64,000 bases of DNA from Chthoniobacterales bacterium (lineage in GTDB: Bacteria > Verrucomicrobiota > Verrucomicrobiia > Chthoniobacterales > Terrimicrobiaceae), in contig JACSRU010000090.1 in the NCBI GenBank assembly GCA_014879575.1, positions 1-64,000 of the forward strand, read 5' to 3'. Position 1 is the stretch's first letter. Each line of letters starts with the position of its first letter. Made by a program: the position numbers and the translations under genes. This document shows, in pieces, positions 50,511-59,124 of the stretch. The notes under the pieces were generated by a model. That model was not told where the DNA came from, made no database searches, and worked only from the letters and a program-made list of their open reading frames with translations.

Positions 50511-50705
50511 CTACAGCCCCTTCGTCAGGTCTGTCCAGTCGCACTTCAACGCCCTTTGAAGGCGTGCAGCAATTGCGACAGATGGTGTCTTTCGACAGGC
50601 TTCCACATCTTGATAATACCGAGTGTGGAGGCGGGCCAATTCCGAGACTTTCGCTTGCGTCATGCCTTTCTCGTGACGGATTCGTTTTAGGTTATCTCCG
50701 AACAT
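50511..50705 (-). CDS. XRE-family transcriptional regulator
   Basis: A 64-aa Cro/C1-type helix-turn-helix protein: L-K-R-I-R-H-E-K-G-M-T-Q-A-K-V-S-E-L-A-R then Y-Y-Q-D-V-E-A-C-R-K-T-P-S-V-A-I-A. ATG 50705 is chosen because the family starts here and TATATT lies 5 bases upstream. It is upstream-neighbour and same strand to the replication protein at 50908-54153; the direct repeats at 50776-50814 may be its operators. Confidence 0.8.
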   Translation of the reverse strand: MFGDNLKRIRHEKGMTQAKVSELARLHTRYYQDVEACRKTPSVAIAARLQRALKCDWTDLTKGL

Positions 50706-50710
50706 GGCCA

Positions 50711-50716
50711 AATATA
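50711..50716 (-). promoter_or_regulatory. -10 box TATATT of the XRE gene
   Basis: On the minus strand TATATT is followed by five bases and the ATG at 50705. Spacing as in the leaderless genes of the element, but without the CTGC prefix. Confidence 0.4.
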
Positions 50717-50775
50717 CGCCTGCGAAACAGGTTGCACAAAGCGGGATTCTTGTGAACCGTTTAACTAGCACTTAA

Positions 50776-50814
50776 ATGTTATAGCATCATGCTCTTTATT
50801 AGAATGTTATAGCG
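50776..50814. promoter_or_regulatory. direct repeats, possible XRE operators
   Basis: AATGTTATAGC occurs at 50776-50786 and 50804-50814, 28 bases apart start to start, in the 202-bp gap between the replication gene and the XRE gene. Otherwise the gap shows no gene. Confidence 0.55.
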
Positions 50815-50907
50815 TTTCCAGAAATCTGTTCTATCAATAGAATTCTGGAGTCGAATGCGGCGGGCTGCTGCAAAGGGGCACCTACAGAAATTTGTAACAA
50901 ATGTTCC

Positions 50908-53900
50908 TCATCTGCGAGCGATGGGAGATTTTGCCAGCTTGAGCAGTCTTTCCAGGCGGGGATTGCGGCGGCGGGACGGTTCCTCAAGTTCTCCCAGATC
51001 CCCCAGATCCCCGAACTCCCCAAAGTCCCCTTCCGCGAACTCAATATGTTCACTTTGGAAACGGCACAAAGTCTGCCGGTAGTCCTTTGACAGAGTGCCG
51101 TTTTTCCAGAGTTGGTAAGCTTTCCATTCATGCAGGTTGGTAAGCCCCTGCATCTTGGAAACCAAATGCATATCCTTGAAGGCGACAAGGGGGTTTCCCT
51201 CGCTGTCTTTCGGGAAGAACCTTCCCTCAGCATGTAACAAGTCTCCTTTTTGCACCATCACAGCCATTGCCCTGATAGTCATTTCGGCGGGAATCCCCTC
51301 TTGAGCGCACGATGAGAGCAATTCATCGTAGGCGGGACCGCCAACAGATAGTTGAGAAATGGTGGCGAAAACCCTCTCTGGAATCGGTCCGAACGAAAAA
51401 CCACTGGGTATCGGGGAGGATGCGGGTTTTTCTTGGGGATTTGTGGGAGCTGGGGGAATTCCACCCGTTGAGGCCGACGCTCCGGGTGGGAAAAAGATGT
51501 AGCAGGGCATTTTCCGGCGGTCACCGTGTTCCTCCCGGAATATCTCTTTTTCAACCCGATGAATTTGATAGCTATCAATTATAATTTCATGGGGAGTTTG
51601 GGGATCTTCGGGAACCGGAACGGGCTTGAAGTTCCGGCTGAATATTTTCCCTGCCAGCAGCTTATCCACATCGGTATCCCCACGGGCGGTGAGCGCATAA
51701 ATCTGTTTTTGGTCGCAGGTGTCCGCAATATCCTGACAAGTCATTATTTGCCCAGCTTTCCCGCTTGTGCATACCGCTATTGCTACCCGGCGAAGGAATG
51801 GATGATCCGTGTTATTAACCCGTGATGCGCTGTCATCCGGCGAAACCTCATTCAGGATGTTTGACGTAATCCAGTCCATTGCCTGCCACCACTTTTTGAA
51901 ACGGCCAACCCCGAATTCCGCGTCTGTTCTCTCCATTCCGGCTTCAACCCATGTTTTCACCACGGTAAAGATCGAACCGAGGTATTTATCACGGTTCGCT
52001 TTGATATGCTCCTGCAAGCCCCCTTCCTGATATTCCTTGAATTTGGTTTTCCCTTTGTAACGCAGGCGGACGAAGCACATTCTATTGAGAAGGTCGGGAG
52101 TCGAAGTAAGCCCGTTGCTTGTGAGATGAAAAATCCGTCCTTTGGGATCTATCTGGACTTCTCCTTTGTATGGGACTCTAACCGGAATGGTTTGCGCACT
52201 GCCGGGAGTCAGGACAGCTTCCAAATACTGTGATGGAAAAGTGCCGCGAAAGTTATCGAATTGGATAAATGGGACACCACTGATGAGCGCTTGGGCCAGC
52301 GATTCATCTATGCTTCCCACACCTCCCTTTTTTTGGACAACATAAGCTGCCGTTTCCCCGTAAACAGTCTGAATCAACTCTGCCAAAAACCCCTTTCCTG
52401 TTTGCGAAACATCAGCTTCAAACATGAAGGCAGGGCAATGGTAAGGCATCAGCCCGCCTGTCACCAGCGCGGGAGAAATCAAAGCACAAAACGCCCTGCT
52501 GCGGTCGGCATCGGTATGGAATGGGCATTGGTGAAGCAACTCTTTCAGATTCTCGATTGCCTCTTTCAACTCGATAGTATTATCAACATTCCCATTTGCG
52601 ATATACCTGCCTCCTGCTTCTTCATGGTATCCTTTTCCAAGTGCCTTTACGATCCCGTCAACACAAACGAAAATAGGCGAGTTATGAATACCGCAAATCG
52701 GCTGCAAATAATCAATTGGTTCCGCGCAAATCAACATTCTGAGTTCCTCCACTTTCGGTTGCTCACCCGTTATCGTCCGTGGCCAGCCGCCCTTGTCTGG
52801 CACCTTACGGGAGATCCGAACATCTTTCGACATGCGAGACCTGAGCTTATCAGGATTTAGAGATTCGAGCGTATCTAGTTCGGTAAGGAACATCAAAAGC
52901 CGATTGTTGCTGAAATATTTCTTTGCGGTAGCGAGGGCTTTGAAGACAGAAACTGCCGATTCGTAGTCAGTGGTAAATCTTCCCGGCAAGAACACTTCAG
53001 GCTTCTGGTCATCCTCACTGACTTTTTTACCGGTTTTTGCGATCTTGGGACGTGGAACCACCTTTCCAGTATAAAGGGCTTTAATGGCTGTCTTCATAGC
53101 CGCTTTCGCACTTAATGACGGTTTGGGGGGCATGCTTCTTATCATACCAACGCCGGTTTCAAGGGCGGCTTTATCGAATTGTGCCTTTTCAGTGATAGAG
53201 AAGAAACGGGGGTGGGAGTCGGCTGAAAGATAGTTTGCAATTTGTGTGAAACGATAGAAATACTCTTGCGCCTCCTCGCCCTGCGCCGAGGCAATTGTAA
53301 GAATTTGGTGTTCTATCAGATCCATGCACAACTCGTCTCTCCGAGTCTTGAGTAAAGGGGATGTTTTTGTTAATGCGCCGGTTAATGGCGGCACAGGGAT
53401 GGCATTCTTCGTAATATCTAACCAGAAAACATTGAAGGCAGCTCCCAGCTTTGCTTTCACATCATCAATGCCTTTTGGTTGAGTCAGAGGGATGCGCGGC
53501 AGAAACATCGGGATGGTTGGTGAGCAACCGCCGAGAATGGCACTGTATTTGATGGCTGCATCAGCAAACCCCCAGTTGAGAGAAGTGTCATTGTCCCCAA
53601 GGAAATATACCTTTTCGACATCAAGCGCAGACAACAGCGAGAGGAATTCGGGGATAAACGATATTGTTCCCGCTTGGATAAGTCCATAAAACCCGCCAAT
53701 CCCAACAGCGGGGATTCCTTCCTCTACCAAAGATATTGCCTTTATTTCGCCTTCCACTACAACCAGTTCTTTGGTGTCTAATCCTTTTAGCCCATTTGGA
53801 ATATAGACGTGGGCTTTGCTGCCTGCTGATTGCAGGTATTTCGGCCCAATGGGGCTGGCACGGCGTATTCTCACATACGGTTTACCATTATCGAATATCA

Positions 53901-54153
53901 TTTTCCCTGTAAGGTCACGATAGGGAATTAAAAAGCCAGGACTCCACATCGGATCAAAAATCTCATTAATTTCTGTCAGTGTCGGGCGGTGAATGTCATT
54001 AGCATCAAGGGACGACTGCATCACACCGTCACGGCCAATAACTTTTCTGCTATCTATATCCTCTGGGGATAGCCAATCTGGAAACGCATGATAATGCTTG
54101 AGTTGTTTATCAAGGTGTTCTTTGGAATTTTGAGATATATATGGAGTCGGCAT
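50908..54153 (-). CDS. TOPRIM (DUF3854-like) and SF3-like helicase replication protein
   Basis: A 1081-aa protein. The N-terminal third has a TOPRIM core: L-V-V-V-E-G-E-I-K-A near residue 130 and V-Y-F-L-G-D-N-D near 180, as in DUF3854 proteins. The middle third has a helicase core with a Walker A variant D-V-S-Q-T-G-K-G-F near 590, F-I-Q-F-D-N-F-R-G near 640 and sensor-like L-T-S-N-G-L-T near 700. The combination is typical of phage, satellite and plasmid primase-helicases. The last 200 residues include Pro-rich and Glu/Gly/Leu-rich linkers encoded by G-tract microrepeats. No integrase is adjacent. Confidence 0.75.
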   Translation of the reverse strand: MPTPYISQNSKEHLDKQLKHYHAFPDWLSPEDIDSRKVIGRDGVMQSSLDANDIHRPTLTEINEIFDPMWSPGFLIPYRDLTGKMIFDNGKPYVRIRRASPIGPKYLQSAGSKAHVYIPNGLKGLDTKELVVVEGEIKAISLVEEGIPAVGIGGFYGLIQAGTISFIPEFLSLLSALDVEKVYFLGDNDTSLNWGFADAAIKYSAILGGCSPTIPMFLPRIPLTQPKGIDDVKAKLGAAFNVFWLDITKNAIPVPPLTGALTKTSPLLKTRRDELCMDLIEHQILTIASAQGEEAQEYFYRFTQIANYLSADSHPRFFSITEKAQFDKAALETGVGMIRSMPPKPSLSAKAAMKTAIKALYTGKVVPRPKIAKTGKKVSEDDQKPEVFLPGRFTTDYESAVSVFKALATAKKYFSNNRLLMFLTELDTLESLNPDKLRSRMSKDVRISRKVPDKGGWPRTITGEQPKVEELRMLICAEPIDYLQPICGIHNSPIFVCVDGIVKALGKGYHEEAGGRYIANGNVDNTIELKEAIENLKELLHQCPFHTDADRSRAFCALISPALVTGGLMPYHCPAFMFEADVSQTGKGFLAELIQTVYGETAAYVVQKKGGVGSIDESLAQALISGVPFIQFDNFRGTFPSQYLEAVLTPGSAQTIPVRVPYKGEVQIDPKGRIFHLTSNGLTSTPDLLNRMCFVRLRYKGKTKFKEYQEGGLQEHIKANRDKYLGSIFTVVKTWVEAGMERTDAEFGVGRFKKWWQAMDWITSNILNEVSPDDSASRVNNTDHPFLRRVAIAVCTSGKAGQIMTCQDIADTCDQKQIYALTARGDTDVDKLLAGKIFSRNFKPVPVPEDPQTPHEIIIDSYQIHRVEKEIFREEHGDRRKMPCYIFFPPGASASTGGIPPAPTNPQEKPASSPIPSGFSFGPIPERVFATISQLSVGGPAYDELLSSCAQEGIPAEMTIRAMAVMVQKGDLLHAEGRFFPKDSEGNPLVAFKDMHLVSKMQGLTNLHEWKAYQLWKNGTLSKDYRQTLCRFQSEHIEFAEGDFGEFGDLGDLGELEEPSRRRNPRLERLLKLAKSPIARR

Positions 54154-54172
54154 AAAATTCGTGGATTGGCGG

Positions 54173-54403
54173 TTATTTTTGTTGTGAGCCGGAAGCTTCT
54201 TTCATGGTTTTGCGAGCGAGGCCATCCAAGAGGGCGAGAGATTCACGACTGTCCATCCCTCTTGGGGTGGTAATTCCCTTGCCGGAAATCGGCGTAAGCA
54301 CATTTTTTACGAGGAGCCTGTCAAGCCATCCCTGTTTCGTCTCGACAGACGCATCTGCCAAGGAGAGGCATGACGAAATTAAAACCAGCAGGGTGATGCG
54401 CAT
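54173..54403 (-). CDS. small exported protein (76 aa)
   Basis: A 76-aa protein with signal peptide (M-R-I-T-L-L-V-L-I-S-S-C-L-S-L-A-D-A then S-V-E-T). The mature 58 residues are helical and charged. ATG 54403 is chosen for the signal peptide; the frame extends to 54493. It lies between the replication protein and the PolX-like gene on the same strand. No family is recognised. Confidence 0.55.
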   Translation of the reverse strand: MRITLLVLISSCLSLADASVETKQGWLDRLLVKNVLTPISGKGITTPRGMDSRESLALLDGLARKTMKEASGSQQK

Positions 54404-54532
54404 TGTAGCGGGTAAGGAGGATGGGGTATCAGATGTGGGGTGCGGAAGAAAAGCCTCCAAAAAATGTTTTTCAATCGCCCCCTCTCGCCGCATTGACTAC
54501 CTCGCCTTTGGCGATGTCTGGCAGTGAACCGG

Positions 54533-55117
54533 CTAGATCCGATTTTCTGGGGGAAGGCAGGGCAGCCCGACGAAGGCGAAAATTTCCTCCTCAGAATGGA
54601 CCGGGATGATTCCGCCGTTGCGCATGTCTTCAAACCCAGGGCCGCCTGTCCGCCAGTGGTAGCCTCTCGCAAGGGCGGCATTTGAAACTCTCTCGTTCGA
54701 GTCTGCACTACCGGTGCGGCAGGTGAAGACGTTCCACCAGCTCTCCGATTGGCAGGAGAAAAAGTCCACAGGGATTCCACTGGGGACGTGAACCAGGAAT
54801 TTGTTCCGGGTTCCAAACCCAATGGGGCGGCCATTTTTATTCAGCCGGAGGCACAGAGGTCCGGCAGCCACCAATTTGCTGATCTCCTCATCCACGAGAT
54901 TGACGGATTGGGAATGCGGGAAAAGCTGGCCGGGGATTTCTTTTCTCTCCACTCGGGGGACATAGACGATTTCGATGTCAGAAACTTCTGGTTTCTTTCG
55001 CCGGACACTCCCGGCAATTGCCCACCGATCACACAGCCCGCCGAGGTTGAATTTTGACACCATGAGTTCAGCCGCTACCGCCTCCGCTTCTGACAGTGGA
55101 AATGATTTTTTCGCCAT
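54533..55117 (-). CDS. PolX-like nucleotidyltransferase
   Basis: A 194-aa protein resembling the palm of family X DNA polymerases as found in phages: A-G-S-V-R-R-K-K-P-E-V near residues 35-45, S-D-I-E-I-V-Y-V-P with the first two metal-binding acids (D and E rather than D and D), and G-I-P-V-D-F-F with the third. The fingers/8-kDa domain is missing. Probably part of the small phage- or satellite-like block 50511-55117 near a tRNA gene. Whether it polymerises or transfers single nucleotides is unclear. Confidence 0.7.
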   Translation of the reverse strand: MAKKSFPLSEAEAVAAELMVSKFNLGGLCDRWAIAGSVRRKKPEVSDIEIVYVPRVERKEIPGQLFPHSQSVNLVDEEISKLVAAGPLCLRLNKNGRPIGFGTRNKFLVHVPSGIPVDFFSCQSESWWNVFTCRTGSADSNERVSNAALARGYHWRTGGPGFEDMRNGGIIPVHSEEEIFAFVGLPCLPPENRI

Positions 55118-55301
55118 GTTTTTTTGTTTTCAGGCGAAGAACCAAACTGGGGAAGCCTTCCGACAACTGCCGAGTTTGGGACAGTTTGGGACAAAACAAC
55201 CGCCGAAATGTGTCCCAAACTGCCGATTTGTCTTTTCCGCTCAGAAGGCAGAAACCCCTGTATTTATCAGGTTTCTATGGTGAAATCGCCACAAATGAAA
55301 A

Positions 55302-55377
55302 TGGCGACCCTAACGGGATTCGAACCCGTGTTACCGCCGTGAAAGGGCGGTGTCCTAGGCCACTGGACGATAGGGTC
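55302..55377 (-). tRNA. tRNA-Glu (anticodon TTC)
   Basis: On the minus strand a full cloverleaf is seen: acceptor GACCCTA with TAGGGTC, anticodon stem CCGCC/GGCGG with loop CTTTCAC (TTC anticodon), T-arm GGGTTCGAATCCC, discriminator G and encoded CCA. It stands alone between the satellite-like block and the CRISPR-Cas operon; tRNA genes are common attachment sites. Confidence 0.97.
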
Positions 55378-55580
55378 TTGGCGGGGGTTAGGAAGATGGG
55401 GCAAAGAGCACCGGGGTGCAAGGGAAAATTCTGGGAATCCTGTGATCCTGACAATGGAAGGTTGCCATTTTCCAAAATATTCCCGAAGTTTTTTGAAGTG
55501 TAGGTCTATAAATGTCCAACCCTCAATGCTTCAATCGCACGCATAAACCCCACACTTCCCAAACTTTCCCTCCCAAAACC

Positions 55581-58268
55581 ATGCCCGAAAACTTCCCCGC
55601 CTTCTTCTCCCGGGCATTTTTCGACGCCAGGCAACCTTATGCCTTCCAAACCCGTCTCGCTTGTGGGGTGAAAGCAAATTCCAGTGCTCCGGAATCTTTG
55701 ACCCACGGCACCGCCTGCGCAAGCCGCCTCATCGACATCCCCACCGGCCTCGGCAAAACCGCCGCCGTGGTCCTCGCGTGGCTCTGGAACCGCGTCGCGC
55801 ATTCCGACCCCGCGGCCCACGCCAAATGGCCGCGCCGCCTCGTCTATTGCCTGCCCATGCGCACGCTGGTGGAGCAGACCCATGACGAAACCGGGCGCTG
55901 GCTGAAAAACCTTGGCCTCGACGAGCAAGTCGGCCTCCACCTCCTCATGGGAGGCGAGGACGCCGGCGAATGGGACATCCATCCCGAGCGCGCTGCCATC
56001 CTCATCGGCACCCAGGACATGCTCCTCTCCCGCGCCCTCAACCGCGGCTACGGCATGTCCCGCTACCGCTGGCCCATCCACTTCGGCCTGCTCAACAACG
56101 ACTGCCTGTGGGTGATGGACGAGACGCAGCTCATGGGGCCGGGGCTGGGCACGGCCTGCCAGTTGGAAGCGTTTCGAAACCCAGCCCCACAAGGCTTCGA
56201 GTCGTTCGGCGGCAATGGCTCGGTGACTTGGTATCTTTCGGCGACGAGCAACCTCGATCTGCTGAAAACACGGGATTGGCGCGATGTTCCTCGCTCAGAA
56301 GAATTCGTCTTCGGCCTCACTGACGAGGAGAAGGCGGCGACTGACGGTGACATTCCGCGCCGCCGCAACGCCGCAAAACGGCTGGAACTGAAATCGGGTT
56401 CCCATTTCGGCGATATAACGGCAGCCGGAGCGCCCGTCTCATCCATTCTTGCGGAACATCGGCACATGCTCGAAGCCATCGGCAATGACACCGATCTGCC
56501 CGCGCGGACGCTGATCATCTGCAACACCGTAGATCGCGCCATGGCGGTGCATCAGCAACTCGCGACAGAAAAGCCGGACGGTTGCGACCTGCTGCTGCTC
56601 CATTCCCGTTTCCGCCCCGTGGAACGCAGTGCGCAGATGGAGCGTCTCGGCTCGGTTGACCGAACGGCTTTCCCCAAGGGCCAAATCGTCGTCGCCACCC
56701 AGGTCATCGAAGCGGGCGTGGATGTTTCCAGCGGCATCCTGTGGTCGGAGGTCGCCCCGCTGGCCTCGCTCGTGCAGCGGCTCGGACGGCTGAACCGGGC
56801 GGGTGAGTTCAATGAATCGAACTGGCAGCCCTTGGCGGTCATTGTCGGCATCGGTCTCGAAAACGCCCCGCAACGGGAGAACAAGGAAGCGAAGGAAAAG
56901 CGCGAGAGGGAAAATGCCAAGCGTTGCCTGCCCTACGGACTCGCAGCCTGCGAAACCGCCTGGACATCGCTGGACATCCTCAACGCAAACGCCTCCCCGG
57001 CAAACCTCGCAACCATCCAGCCCGAAATCGCCGCATCCATCCCGCGCTGTCCGTATTCGCTCCAGCACCACGAGTTGCTCGATTTCTTCGACACCGACGC
57101 CAATCTCTCGCTCGGCTTCACCGATGTCTCGCCGTTCGTTCGCGGGCTGGACGAGGACACGGACATTCAAGTGCTCTGGCGCGAAAGCTGGCTGCAGAAG
57201 GACGGCGAAGAAGGCACCAGAGAACCCGGATTCACCCCCGACTTCCAGCGCGATGAACTTTGTTCTGTCCCCATCGGCAAAGCGCTCAAGGCCCGCGACA
57301 TTCTGAATCAAGGTTGGATCTGGCGCGGCAAGGACGCCGGTTGGGCCAGCGTGCGGGACGCCGGACTTGCTCCCGGCATGACCATCCTCCTGCCACTCAC
57401 CGCCGGAGGCTACGACGAGCAGGCCGGCTGGACGGGTAACACAGACAACAACAGGCACTCCTCGCCCTACAAACCGCAGAAAACCAAGACCGACGAAGAT
57501 CTGCTTTCCTATCTGGACAACGGCTGGCGCAGCATCGCCGCGCACACGTGCGATGTCGGCGACGAACTCACGAGCCTGCTGGATGTCCTGCTTCCAAAAT
57601 ACGAATCGGAGCGCAGCGCCCTGTTGGCGGCGGCCCCCTGGCACGATGTCGGCAAGAACCACCCCGACTGGCAGTCCGCCGTGGTTAGTGCCTTGGGGAA
57701 AGCTGGCATTGATGGAAAAGACGAACACAAGCCCTTCGCCAAGTTCTCGCTTTCGGAAAGCCCGCGCCTCCGCGGCCTGACGGACGCTGACCTGCGAAAG
57801 GAAATCGCCCGCCTCAAGCGCCTGTTCCGTCCCGGCCTCGCCCACGAAGTCGCCTCCGCCCTCGCCTTCCGCCAGGCCGAGCAGGCGCGTCTCGGCCACG
57901 ACCGCGACACCGACCTCGCCAGCCTGCTCGCCGAATACGTCATCATGAGCCACCACGGGCGCGTCCGGAAAGTCCTCCGCGACGAAATCCCCCGGAATCC
58001 GAAAGACGCAAAAGACACCGAAACCGTGCGCGGCATTGCCGGGGGAACCGAACTTCCTGCGGTCGTCATCAACGACGAGTCGCTTGGTTGCAAGGACCTC
58101 GCCACCGACTGCCGCAAGATGGGTCGCGGCGCGGACGGCCACGAAAGCTACACGCGCGGCGTCCTGCGCCTGCTCGACCACTACGGTCCCTTCCGCCTCG
58201 CCTATTTCGAAGCCGTTTTCCGCTCAGCGGACATCCGCGCATCCATCCAAGCACAACAGAATCCATGA
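55581..58268 (+). CDS. cas3: Cas3 helicase-nuclease, type I-G (I-U)
   Basis: An 895-aa Cas3 with helicase first and HD nuclease last, the order of type I-G. Walker A is D-I-P-T-G-L-G-K-T-A near residue 55, the DExH-box V-M-D-E-T-Q near 180, I-E-A-G-V-D-V near 385 and Q-R-L-G-R-L-N-R near 400. The HD motif A-P-W-H-D-V-G-K-N-H-P is near 687, with later M-S-H-H-G. It unwinds and degrades DNA marked by the Cascade complex. ATG 55581 is preferred; ATG 55512 in frame adds 23 residues. GC content is much higher than in the preceding regions. The stop overlaps the next ATG. Confidence 0.93.
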   Translation: MPENFPAFFSRAFFDARQPYAFQTRLACGVKANSSAPESLTHGTACASRLIDIPTGLGKTAAVVLAWLWNRVAHSDPAAHAKWPRRLVYCLPMRTLVEQTHDETGRWLKNLGLDEQVGLHLLMGGEDAGEWDIHPERAAILIGTQDMLLSRALNRGYGMSRYRWPIHFGLLNNDCLWVMDETQLMGPGLGTACQLEAFRNPAPQGFESFGGNGSVTWYLSATSNLDLLKTRDWRDVPRSEEFVFGLTDEEKAATDGDIPRRRNAAKRLELKSGSHFGDITAAGAPVSSILAEHRHMLEAIGNDTDLPARTLIICNTVDRAMAVHQQLATEKPDGCDLLLLHSRFRPVERSAQMERLGSVDRTAFPKGQIVVATQVIEAGVDVSSGILWSEVAPLASLVQRLGRLNRAGEFNESNWQPLAVIVGIGLENAPQRENKEAKEKRERENAKRCLPYGLAACETAWTSLDILNANASPANLATIQPEIAASIPRCPYSLQHHELLDFFDTDANLSLGFTDVSPFVRGLDEDTDIQVLWRESWLQKDGEEGTREPGFTPDFQRDELCSVPIGKALKARDILNQGWIWRGKDAGWASVRDAGLAPGMTILLPLTAGGYDEQAGWTGNTDNNRHSSPYKPQKTKTDEDLLSYLDNGWRSIAAHTCDVGDELTSLLDVLLPKYESERSALLAAAPWHDVGKNHPDWQSAVVSALGKAGIDGKDEHKPFAKFSLSESPRLRGLTDADLRKEIARLKRLFRPGLAHEVASALAFRQAEQARLGHDRDTDLASLLAEYVIMSHHGRVRKVLRDEIPRNPKDAKDTETVRGIAGGTELPAVVINDESLGCKDLATDCRKMGRGADGHESYTRGVLRLLDHYGPFRLAYFEAVFRSADIRASIQAQQNP

Positions 58269-59119
58269 GTGCCCTCGCCCTTTTTGAAGAAAAACAAGTC
58301 CGCCGCGCCTGGAACCAGGCCGAGGAAAAATGGTATTTCTCCGTCGATGACGTGGTGCAGATCCTGACCGAATCAGCCAATGTCAAAGACTACATCAAGA
58401 AGCTCCGCAAGCGCGATCCTGCCCTCGAATCCTACTGGGGGACAAATTGTCCCCTGGTAGCCATGCCCGGAGCCGACGGCAAAATTCGCCCCATCCGTGC
58501 GGCCAGTGCCGAGGGTTTGCTCCGCATCATCCAATCCATTCCCTCGCCCAAGGCCGAACCCTTCAAGCTCTGGCTCGCCAAAGTCGGTTACGAGCGGCTG
58601 GAGGAAATCGAAAACCCTGAACTTGCAGCCAAGCGAATGCGTGAGCTTTATGAGCAGAAAGGCTACTCCGAAGACTGGATTGAAAAACGACTACGCGGCA
58701 TCGCGGTGCGCGATGAACTCACCGACGAATGGAAAAAACGCGGTGTGAAGGAGCAGAAAGAATTCGCCATTCTCACCGCCGAAATCAGCCGCGCCACCTT
58801 CGGCATGACCCCCTCCGAATACAAAGCACACAAAGCCCTCGCCAACCCGAAGGACAACTTGCGTGATCACATGACCGACCTGGAACTTATCTTCACCATG
58901 CTCGGCGAAGCCTCCACCACCGAGATTGCCAAGAAACGAGACGCTCGGGGCTTTCCGCAAAACCGGATCGCCGCCCAAGCCGGAGGCACCGTCGCCGGCA
59001 ACGCCCGCAAGGAACTCGAAGCCCAGAGCGGCACCAAGGTCTCCACCAAAGGAAACTTCAAAGCCTTGACAGGCAGCTCGGCCAAGAAACTGCCCCGCCG
59101 CAACCCCAAAATCGACTGA
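58265..59119 (+). CDS. BRO-N/DinD-like protein within the cas operon
   Basis: A 284-aa protein. The N-terminus has the BRO-N pattern (V-R-R-A-W-N-Q-A-E-E-K-W-Y-F-S-V-D-D-V-V-Q-I-L-T), Y-I-K-K-L-R-K-R-D near residue 42 and a middle part resembling DinD (Y-S-E-D-W-I-E-K-R-L-R-G-I-A). The end is Lys/Arg-rich. BRO-N proteins act as phage antirepressors, and E. coli DinD inhibits RecA. ATGA overlap with cas3 and only 5 bases before csx17 show that it is a coupled member of the operon. It is not a standard type I-G gene. Regulation of the operon or of repair near cleaved DNA are possible roles. Confidence 0.85.
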   Translation: MSALALFEEKQVRRAWNQAEEKWYFSVDDVVQILTESANVKDYIKKLRKRDPALESYWGTNCPLVAMPGADGKIRPIRAASAEGLLRIIQSIPSPKAEPFKLWLAKVGYERLEEIENPELAAKRMRELYEQKGYSEDWIEKRLRGIAVRDELTDEWKKRGVKEQKEFAILTAEISRATFGMTPSEYKAHKALANPKDNLRDHMTDLELIFTMLGEASTTEIAKKRDARGFPQNRIAAQAGGTVAGNARKELEAQSGTKVSTKGNFKALTGSSAKKLPRRNPKID

Positions 59120-59124
59120 CCGCC

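Noticed and set aside
55378-55580. Possible CRISPR array or leader near the cas operon
   Set aside because: No regularly spaced repeats are present here or elsewhere in the window.
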